A stretch of 14,120 bases of DNA, taken from an uncultured Marmoricola sp. (GTDB lineage Bacteria; Actinomycetota; Actinomycetes; Propionibacteriales; Nocardioidaceae). The translations under genes were made by a program, and so were the position numbers. The stretch is from the NCBI RefSeq assembly GCF_943913695.1, contig NZ_CALTZE010000102.1, positions 1 through 14,120 on the forward strand, given 5' to 3'. Under the pieces are notes generated by a model that worked only from the letters and a program-made list of their open reading frames with translations, was not told the DNA's origin and ran no database searches. How positions within the stretch are numbered: position 1 is the stretch's first letter; the number at the start of each line of letters is the position of its first letter. This document shows positions 7,025-11,802 of this stretch, piece after piece.

Positions 7025-7029
7025 CGCCG

Positions 7030-7199
7030 ACCAGTCACTCCCGAGGCGCGACCAGTCAGTTGCGAGGCGCGACCAGTCAGTTGCGAGGCGCGACCAGTCA
7101 GTTGCGAGGCGCGACCGGTCAGTTGCGAGGCGCGACCGGTCAGTTGCGAGGCGCCGCCGCCCCTCGGGAGTGACTGGTGGGCCCTCGGGAGTGACTGGT
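7030..7199. repeat. 21-bp-period repeat array: six direct and two inverted copies
   Basis: A 17-bp core recurs at an exact 21-bp step. Copy 1 (7030-7046) is ACCAGTCACTCCCGAGG. Copies 2-4 (7051, 7072, 7093) read ACCAGTCAGTTGCGAGG. Copies 5-6 (7114, 7135) differ from them only by ACCGG for ACCAG. After a 10-bp gap, two copies (7162-7178 and 7183-7199) are the exact reverse complement of copy 1, again 21 bp apart. Copies 2-6 each allow an RNA hairpin CGCGAC-N6-GTTGCG with one G-U pair. Copy 1 can pair with either inverted copy over 17 bp. The array fills the space between the convergent 3' ends of gpsA and the trans-sulfuration gene. There are no spacers, so it is not a CRISPR. It could be a bidirectional terminator or a member of a dispersed repeat family. 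Confidence 0.9.
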
Positions 7200-7219
7200 G
7201 GGCGTGGGGGTCAGTCGGG

Positions 7220-8278
7220 TCAGATGAGGGAGAGGGCGCGGGAGAGGTCGGTCCAGAGGTCCTCGACGTCCTCGATGCCGACGGAGAGGCGGAGCAGGCC
7301 CTCGGGGATGGTGGCGGCCTCGCCCTTCCAGCGGCGGCGGCGCTCCAGGGTCGACTCCACGCCGCCCAGGGAGGTGGCGTAGACCCACAGCTCAGTGGCG
7401 TGCTGTACGGCGTCGGCCGCGTCGCCGGACTCCAGCACGATCGCGACCATCGCCCCGAACCCGGGGTAGCGCACGTCGGTGACGGCCGGGTGCTCGGCCA
7501 GACGGCGGGCGAGCTCGGCGGCGTTGGCCGAGGCGCGCTCGACGCGCAGCGGCAGGGTGCGCAGACCGCGCAGCGCCAGGTAGGCCTCCAGGGTGCCGGG
7601 CGCCGCGCCGATCATGTCGCGGCGCTGCTTGAGTACGGCGTAGAGCTCCTCGTCACGGGTCACCAGCGCGCCCATGAGCACGTCGGAGTGCCCGGAGATG
7701 TACTTCGTCACCGAGTGCAGCACCAGGTCGGCGCCCTGGTCGAGCGGCTGCTGCAGCACCGGTGTGGCGAAGGTGTTGTCGACGACGACGTAGGCACCCG
7801 CGTGCGTGGCCGCGGCCACGATCGCAGGCAGGTCGGCCAGCTCCATCATCGGGTTGGTGGGCGACTCGACCCACACCAGGGCGGCGTCGTCGCAGGCCTC
7901 GGCCACCGCGTCGGTGTCGCTGATGTCGACCAGCTGCGCGGTGAGCCGACCGCGCAGCTCCAGGTCGGCCAGCTGGGCGATCGAGCCGAGGTAGGCGTGG
8001 CGCGGGGCCACCACCTTCTCCCCGGGGCCCACCAGGTCGAGCACCGTGGACACCGCGGCGAGCCCGCTGGCGTAGGCCAGGCAGCGCGCGCCCTGCTCGC
8101 CACCCTCCAGGCCGGCGAGCGCCTCCTCGAAGGCCGCCCAGGTCGGGTTCGCGTAGCGGCCGTACTCGCGCTCGCCGCCGGCCACGTAGGTCGAGGCCAG
8201 CGTGATCGGCTCGTTGAAGGGCTGGTCGGGCTCGTGCGGCGGTCGACCGAGGTGGACGGCGCGGGTGGTGGGGTGCAC
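7220..8278 (-). CDS. Cystathionine gamma-synthase / gamma-lyase family PLP enzyme
   Basis: Cys/Met-metabolism PLP enzyme (fold type I), acting in trans-sulfuration between cysteine and homocysteine. The product is 352 residues, shorter than the usual 380-400. Motifs: AYASGLAAVSTVLDLVGPG (cofactor phosphate region), VWVESPTNPMMELADLPAIV, VVVDNTFATPVLQQPLDQGA, and the Schiff-base lysine Lys192 in HSVTKYISGHSD. The C terminus has SLGGVES and RLSVGIEDVEDL, whose Arg binds the substrate carboxylate. The usual HPASMTH segment after GGVES is replaced by a basic stretch (ERRRRWKGE). Synthase, gamma-lyase or beta-lyase activity cannot be told apart by eye. The GTG at 8278 (MHPTTRAVHLGRP) is chosen because family proteins begin this way and a -10 box lies 6 nt upstream; an in-frame GTG at 8302 is an alternative. 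It is convergent with gpsA and divergent from ddl. Confidence 0.88.
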   Translation of the reverse strand: MHPTTRAVHLGRPPHEPDQPFNEPITLASTYVAGGEREYGRYANPTWAAFEEALAGLEGGEQGARCLAYASGLAAVSTVLDLVGPGEKVVAPRHAYLGSIAQLADLELRGRLTAQLVDISDTDAVAEACDDAALVWVESPTNPMMELADLPAIVAAATHAGAYVVVDNTFATPVLQQPLDQGADLVLHSVTKYISGHSDVLMGALVTRDEELYAVLKQRRDMIGAAPGTLEAYLALRGLRTLPLRVERASANAAELARRLAEHPAVTDVRYPGFGAMVAIVLESGDAADAVQHATELWVYATSLGGVESTLERRRRWKGEAATIPEGLLRLSVGIEDVEDLWTDLSRALSLI

Positions 8279-8284
8279 GACACC

Positions 8285-8290
8285 ACGGTA
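8285..8290 (-). promoter_or_regulatory. -10 box for a leaderless cystathionine-enzyme mRNA
   Basis: On the minus strand TACCGT (TANNNT) is followed by 6 bases and then the GTG start at 8278. Transcription would begin at or next to the start codon, and there is no Shine-Dalgarno upstream. This matches the leaderless pattern common in actinobacteria. No clear -35 is seen. Confidence 0.45.
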
Positions 8291-8332
8291 GGAGCGCCGC
8301 ACCGGCTCCCGACCTCGGGGTGGCGCACGCCG

Positions 8333-8338
8333 TAGGGT
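8333..8338 (+). promoter_or_regulatory. -10 box for a probably leaderless ddl mRNA
   Basis: TAGGGT (TANNNT) is followed by 7 bases (CGGGGAG) and the GTG start of ddl at 8346, so transcription would begin at or beside the start codon. GGGGAG just before the GTG could look like a ribosome site but is too close to work as one. The facing gene shows the same arrangement, with the two -10 boxes 42 bp apart. Confidence 0.45.
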
Positions 8339-8345
8339 CGGGGAG

Positions 8346-9437
8346 GTGAGCCGCACCCGTGTCGCCGTCGTCTTCGGCGGCAGGTCCGAGGAGCACTCGA
8401 TCTCGTGCATCTCGGCGGGGAGCGTGATCGCCGCGCTCGACCCCGAGCGGTACGACGTCGTACCTGTCGGCATCGCCCGCGACGGGCGCTGGGTCCTCGA
8501 GGCCGCCGATCCTGCGCGGCTGGCGCTGGGGCCGTCCGGCGAGCTGCCCACGGTCAGCGGCACCACCGAGGTGACCCTCGCGCCCGGCCAGGGTCTGGTG
8601 GTCACCGAGGCCGGCGAGGTGCCGACGCTGCTCGGCGAGGTCGACGTCGTCTTCCCGGTCATGCACGGCCCGTGGGGTCAGGACGGCACCCTGCAGGGGC
8701 TGCTGGAGATGGCGGGCGTGCGCTACGTGGGGGCCGGCGTGACCTCGAGCGCCGTCGGCACCGACAAGCACTTCATGAAGCAGCTCTTCGCCGCCGCCGG
8801 CCTGCCGGTGCTGCCCTACGTGCTGGTGCGCCCGCGGCAGTGGGACGCCGACCCGGCCTCGGTGCGCGAGGCGGTCTCGGCCCTGGGCTTCCCGGTCTTC
8901 GTCAAGCCCGCGCGCGCGGGCTCCAGCTTCGGCATCACCCGTGTGGCCTCCGCCGAGGAGCTCGACGAGGCGATCGAGGAGGCCCGGCGACACGACCCCA
9001 AGGTGCTGGTCGAGGCGGCCGCGGTCGGCGCACGGGAGCTGGAGATCGGCGTGCTGGAGGGCTTCGGCGGCAGCGCCCCGGAGACCAGCGTCGCCGCGGA
9101 GATCACGGTGCACGGCGACCACGACTTCTACGACTTCGAGGCGAAGTACCTCGAGGAGAGCTTCGTGCTCCCCGCCGACGTCGACGAGGAGCTCGAGGGG
9201 GAGCTGCGCAGGCTGGCGGTGCGCGCCTTCGAGGCGCTCGACGTCGAGGGCCTCGCGCGGGTCGACTTCTTCGTGCTGCCCGACGGGCGGGTGATCCTCA
9301 ACGAGGTCGAGACGATGCCGGGCTTCACCGCGACGTCGATGTTTCCGCTGATGTGGCAGCACTCGGGTCTGGACTACCCCGCGCTGGTGGAGCGGCTGGT
9401 GCGGCTGGCGCTGGAGCGCTCCACCGACCTGCGCTAG
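8346..9437 (+). CDS. ddl: D-alanine--D-alanine ligase
   Basis: ATP-grasp ligase that joins two D-alanines for the peptidoglycan stem peptide; cytoplasmic, the target of cycloserine. 363 residues, normal length. Domain order: VVFGGRSEEHSISCISAGS at the N terminus, HGPWGQDGTLQGLLEMAGV (residues 107 on), FPVFVKPARAGSSFGITRV for ATP binding, FYDFEAKYLEE in the omega loop with the substrate Lys-Tyr kept, LARVDFFVL with metal ligand Asp307, and LNEVETMPGFTATSMFP at the end. Two residues look unusual. Gln112 stands where GEDG normally has Glu, and Glu322 stands where NEVNT has the metal-binding Asn. The rest is close to mycobacterial Ddl as I remember it. The start is GTG 8346, probably leaderless. 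It is convergent with the DUF3515 gene, with 25 bp between them. Confidence 0.94.
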   Translation: MSRTRVAVVFGGRSEEHSISCISAGSVIAALDPERYDVVPVGIARDGRWVLEAADPARLALGPSGELPTVSGTTEVTLAPGQGLVVTEAGEVPTLLGEVDVVFPVMHGPWGQDGTLQGLLEMAGVRYVGAGVTSSAVGTDKHFMKQLFAAAGLPVLPYVLVRPRQWDADPASVREAVSALGFPVFVKPARAGSSFGITRVASAEELDEAIEEARRHDPKVLVEAAAVGARELEIGVLEGFGGSAPETSVAAEITVHGDHDFYDFEAKYLEESFVLPADVDEELEGELRRLAVRAFEALDVEGLARVDFFVLPDGRVILNEVETMPGFTATSMFPLMWQHSGLDYPALVERLVRLALERSTDLR

Positions 9438-9462
9438 TCCTCCGCCGCGGCCGTCACCCGGG

Positions 9463-9960
9463 CTACTGGCACGGGCGGACCTCCTCGGTGTGCTCGCGTA
9501 CGGCGTCCGCGAGGTCGGTCAGCACGTCGACAGGCGGGCGCAGCTCGGCCGGCACCCGCACCTCCACGCGCGGCTCCCTCCCGACGGTGGTGAGGGTGGC
9601 CTCGACCGACTGGTCCTCGGCCTCCTCCTCGGGGGCGAACCAGTCGATGCCGTCGACCACCTCGCACCGCGAGAACGCCGTGAGACCGGCGGGCTCGGGC
9701 ACGCCGCAGCGCAGCTCGACCGCCGCGCCCCACGTGGCGGCGTAGGGCTCGGAGGTGGTGCGTGGCAGGTCGTCGAGCCGCTGGGGCAGCGCCTCGACCA
9801 GCTCGCGGCAGGACGCCTGCTGGGCGGGGTCGTCGGGGCCGGCGTAGGAGCCGCAGCCCGCCATCGCGAGCAGCGCGCCCCCGCACGCAGCGACGCCCGC
9901 CACCACCGGTGACGGGCGTCGGCGCTCTCGCGGGGTGCTCAGATGTGCACGACCGGGCAC
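9463..9960 (-). CDS. DUF3515 family lipoprotein
   Basis: Small exported protein of unknown function. The mature part holds the DUF3515 pattern (CRELVEALPQRLDDLPR, then a conserved WGAAVELRCGVPEP, CEVVDGIDWF and a C-terminal VRPCQ). A basic stretch (TPRERRRPSP) and a hydrophobic run (VVAGVAACGGALLAMAGC) form a lipoprotein signal, the lipobox cysteine being encoded at 9855-9853. The start is uncertain. GTG 9960 keeps the basic region, giving 165 residues, and overlaps the upstream lrp-like gene by 22 nt. CTG 9942 overlaps that stop as CTGA, giving 159 residues. GTG 9906 gives 147 residues but removes all positive charge before the hydrophobic run. None has a good ribosome site. DUF3515 genes beside ddl and thiL are usual in actinobacteria (Rv2979c-Rv2980 region). 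No function is proposed. Confidence 0.8.
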   Translation of the reverse strand: MPGRAHLSTPRERRRPSPVVAGVAACGGALLAMAGCGSYAGPDDPAQQASCRELVEALPQRLDDLPRTTSEPYAATWGAAVELRCGVPEPAGLTAFSRCEVVDGIDWFAPEEEAEDQSVEATLTTVGREPRVEVRVPAELRPPVDVLTDLADAVREHTEEVRPCQ

Positions 9961-10175
9961 GTCAGGGTGCGGGTGATGCCGTCGAGGGTCTGGACCTTGG
10001 CGACCACGAGCTTGCCCAGCTCGTCGACGTTGCGCGCCTCGGCGCGGACGATCACGTCGTAGGGGCCGGTGACGTCCTCGGCCAGGATGACGCCCTTGAT
10101 CTCGGTGATCTGACGCGCCACCTCGGCGGCCTTGCCGACGTCGGTCTGGATCAGGATGTAGGCCTGCACGACCAT
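9939..10175 (-). CDS. Stand-alone Lrp/AsnC ligand-binding (RAM) domain protein
   Basis: The 78-residue product matches only the C-terminal alpha/beta effector-binding domain of Lrp/AsnC regulators: MVVQAYILIQTDVGKAAEVA, TEIKGVILAEDVTGPYDVIV, and VQTLDGITRTLTCPVVHI at the end. The helix-turn-helix half is absent, and no frame upstream encodes one. Such single-domain proteins form rings that bind amino acids and may modulate full-length Lrp partners. The ATG at 10175 has GGAGG 5 nt upstream, a strong site; an in-frame GTG at 10205 is less likely. A -10-like TAGGTT lies on the minus strand at 10241-10246. The stop overlaps the DUF3515 reading frame, so the two are probably one operon. thiL diverges upstream. 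Confidence 0.88.
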   Translation of the reverse strand: MVVQAYILIQTDVGKAAEVARQITEIKGVILAEDVTGPYDVIVRAEARNVDELGKLVVAKVQTLDGITRTLTCPVVHI

Positions 10176-10318
10176 GTGCGCCTCCTTGGTCTGGGGGGTG
10201 GACACGCGCCGCCGCCGAGATGGGGCACACGCCTGCGCGCAACCTACCCGACGTCGTCGGTCTCGCGGAACAAGGTCTGCCTGCCCGTCGTCGCGGCGGC
10301 ACGTGCTGGGATGGGCCC

Positions 10319-11335
10319 ATGAGCAGCACCCCCCGCGAGGACGCGTCTCCCACGGGCAGCAACACGGGCGGCACCTCGGGCAGCACCTTGGGCGGGGCGG
10401 GGGAGCACCGCGTCGTCGCTGCCCTCGCGGCGCGCTTCACCCAGGGCGAGCACGTCTACGTCGGCCCCGGCGACGACGCCGCCGTGCTGCGCACCCCGCG
10501 GGGACACGTCGTGGTCTCGACCGACGTGCTCGTCGAGGGGCGGCACTTCCGTCGCGAGTGGGCGCCGCCCCGCGCCATCGGGCGCAAGGCTGCCGCCGCC
10601 AACCTCTCCGACGTCAACGCCATGGGCGGGCGCGCGCACTCCCTGGTGGTCGGCCTCGTCGCGCCCCCGGAGCTGGCGACCAGCTGGATCGAGGAGCTCT
10701 CCGACGGAATCGCCGAGGAGGCGGAGCTGGTGGGCGCCAGCATCGTCGGAGGCGACCTCACCGCGGGCTCGGAGGTGGTGGTCTCGGTGACCGTGCTCGG
10801 CACCTGCGACCAGGCCCCGGTGCTCCGCAGCGGCGCCCAGGTGGGTGACCGGGTCGCCCTCGCGGGGCGCCAGGGCTGGGCCGGTGCCGGGCTGGCGGTG
10901 CTGACCCGCGGCTTCCGCTCCCCGCGCGCGCTGGTGGAGGCCTATCAGAGACCCGAGCCGCCGTACGCCGCCGGACCTGCGGGCGCCGCGGCGGGGGCGA
11001 CCTCGATGATCGACGTCTCCGACGGGCTGCTCGCCGACCTCGCCCACCTGGCCCGGGCCTCGGGGGTCCACCTCGACGTGCGCACCGATGCCTTCGAGCT
11101 CGCCGAGCCGATGCGGGCGGTGGGCGCGGCGCTCGGGGTCGACCCGATGCAGTTCGTGCTGGGTGGGGGCGAGGACCACGCGATCGCGGCGACCTTCCCG
11201 CCGGGGGCCGCGCTGCCGGAGGGCTTCGTCGAGATCGGCTCGGCCACCCCCGCCGGCCCCGAGGGGCCGGCCGTCAGCGTCGACGGGGCGGCGTACGACG
11301 GCCCGACCGGCTGGGACCACTACGCCACCACGTGA
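10319..11335 (+). CDS. thiL: Thiamine-monophosphate kinase
   Basis: Phosphorylates thiamine monophosphate with ATP to the cofactor thiamine diphosphate, the last step of thiamine synthesis, in the cytoplasm. The 338 residues match the family. Motifs in order: YVGPGDDAAVL (Asp52, Asp53; metal and phosphate), STDVLVEGRHFRREW, KAAAANLSDVNAMGG, SIVGGDLTAGSEVVVSVTV, SMIDVSDGLLADLAHLARAS, and FVLGGGEDHAIAATFPPG in place of the common GGEDYEL. The first 27 residues are Gly/Ser/Thr-rich and lie outside the fold. The start is ATG 10319. There is no true Shine-Dalgarno, but TGGGAT six bases upstream may be the -10 of a leaderless mRNA. It is divergent from the RAM-domain gene (143 bp) and convergent with rpmB. 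Confidence 0.93.
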   Translation: MSSTPREDASPTGSNTGGTSGSTLGGAGEHRVVAALAARFTQGEHVYVGPGDDAAVLRTPRGHVVVSTDVLVEGRHFRREWAPPRAIGRKAAAANLSDVNAMGGRAHSLVVGLVAPPELATSWIEELSDGIAEEAELVGASIVGGDLTAGSEVVVSVTVLGTCDQAPVLRSGAQVGDRVALAGRQGWAGAGLAVLTRGFRSPRALVEAYQRPEPPYAAGPAGAAAGATSMIDVSDGLLADLAHLARASGVHLDVRTDAFELAEPMRAVGAALGVDPMQFVLGGGEDHAIAATFPPGAALPEGFVEIGSATPAGPEGPAVSVDGAAYDGPTGWDHYATT

Positions 11336-11395
11336 GCGTGGCGGGGTGGGGGACCTACGTCGGCGTCACCGTGGGCGACTGCCGCAGAGACGGGA

Positions 11396-11431
11396 CGACC
11401 GCCCAGCGGGCCAGGAGGCCCGGGGCGGTCG
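11396..11431. terminator. Nested hairpin between thiL and rpmB
   Basis: CGACCGCCC (11396-11404) pairs perfectly with GGGCGGTCG (11423-11431). Inside it GGGCC (11408-11412) pairs with GGCCC (11417-11421) around an AGGA loop. The hairpin lies 60 bp after the thiL stop and 33 bp after the rpmB stop on the other strand. No U-tract is present on either side. GC-rich hairpins without U runs are thought to end transcription in actinobacteria, so it is most simply a two-way terminator. Confidence 0.55.
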
Positions 11432-11463
11432 ATCGTGGTGTGCCGAGGCGAGCGGGGCTCGCG

Positions 11464-11649
11464 TCAGCGGGAGACCTTGCCCGACTTCAGGCAGCCGGTG
11501 CAGACGTTGAGGCGCTTGGGGGCGCCGTCGACGGTCGCCCGGACCCGCTGGATGTTGGGGTTGAAGCGCCGCTTGGTGATCTTGCGCGACCACGGACGGT
11601 TGTGCCCGAAGCCGGGCTTCTTGGCGCAGATGTCGCAGACGGCAGCCAC
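11464..11649 (-). CDS. rpmB: 50S ribosomal protein L28 (zinc-ribbon form)
   Basis: Ribosomal large-subunit protein of 61 residues. The sequence has the L28 pattern: CDICAKKPGFGHN, SRKITKRRFNPNIQ, and RLNVCTGCLKSGK. Four cysteines (Cys5, Cys8, Cys50, Cys53) form two CXXC pairs, so this is the zinc-binding C+ form, as opposed to cysteine-free paralogues made under zinc shortage. The GTG start at 11649 has AGGAG 7 nt upstream. It lies alone between thiL (convergent) and the FakA-family gene (divergent). A promoter with 17-bp spacing and a leader with alternative hairpins lie upstream. No Zur-like box was recognised. Confidence 0.96.
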   Translation of the reverse strand: MAAVCDICAKKPGFGHNRPWSRKITKRRFNPNIQRVRATVDGAPKRLNVCTGCLKSGKVSR

Positions 11650-11693
11650 CGCGGAACTCCTCGATCAGATGAAACAAGACAGATGACAAGACA

Positions 11694-11715
11694 GGGTCCG
11701 GAGCGGACCCGCTCC
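11694..11715 (-). promoter_or_regulatory. rpmB leader with two exclusive hairpins
   Basis: Reading the minus strand, GGAGCG (11715-11710) can pair with CGCTCC (11705-11700) around GGTC. Alternatively GGGTCC (11710-11705) can pair with GGACCC (11699-11694) around GCTCC. The two 6-bp stems share bases and exclude each other. They lie about 45 nt before the rpmB start, inside the predicted 73-nt leader. They are followed by two copies of TGTCTTGT. This could be autogenous or growth-rate control of L28, or simply processing. Function is inference. Confidence 0.4.
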
Positions 11716-11728
11716 AGGCAACCGCACG

Positions 11729-11757
11729 AGGATATCGCAGTCGGGCAGGGGCGCCAA
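11729..11757 (-). promoter_or_regulatory. Candidate rpmB promoter
   Basis: On the minus strand TTGGCG (11757-11752) and TATCCT (11734-11729) are exactly 17 bp apart, fitting -35 and -10 boxes of the housekeeping sigma factor. The start would be near 11722. A plus-strand -10-like TACGGT (11776-11781) for the divergent FakA-family gene lies next to it. Confidence 0.5.
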
Positions 11758-11802
11758 AACGTCCGGGCGAGCGACTACGGTGACCCCGATCGAGGGGGCA
11801 GC

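Noticed and set aside
6877..7173. Small protein made of GATSQLR repeats after gpsA
   Set aside because: The 21-bp repeat is a multiple of three, so it stays open in several frames. The frame begins inside gpsA and has no start signal of its own.
7030..7199. Repeat array as a CRISPR
   Set aside because: The 21-bp step contains a 17-bp core with only 4 bp between copies, so there are no spacers, and two copies are inverted. No cas gene is present.
7223..8335. Plus-strand frame opposite the PLP-enzyme gene (7400-8335)
   Set aside because: Arg/Gly/His-rich translation without motifs; the minus-strand gene has full catalytic motifs including the PLP lysine.
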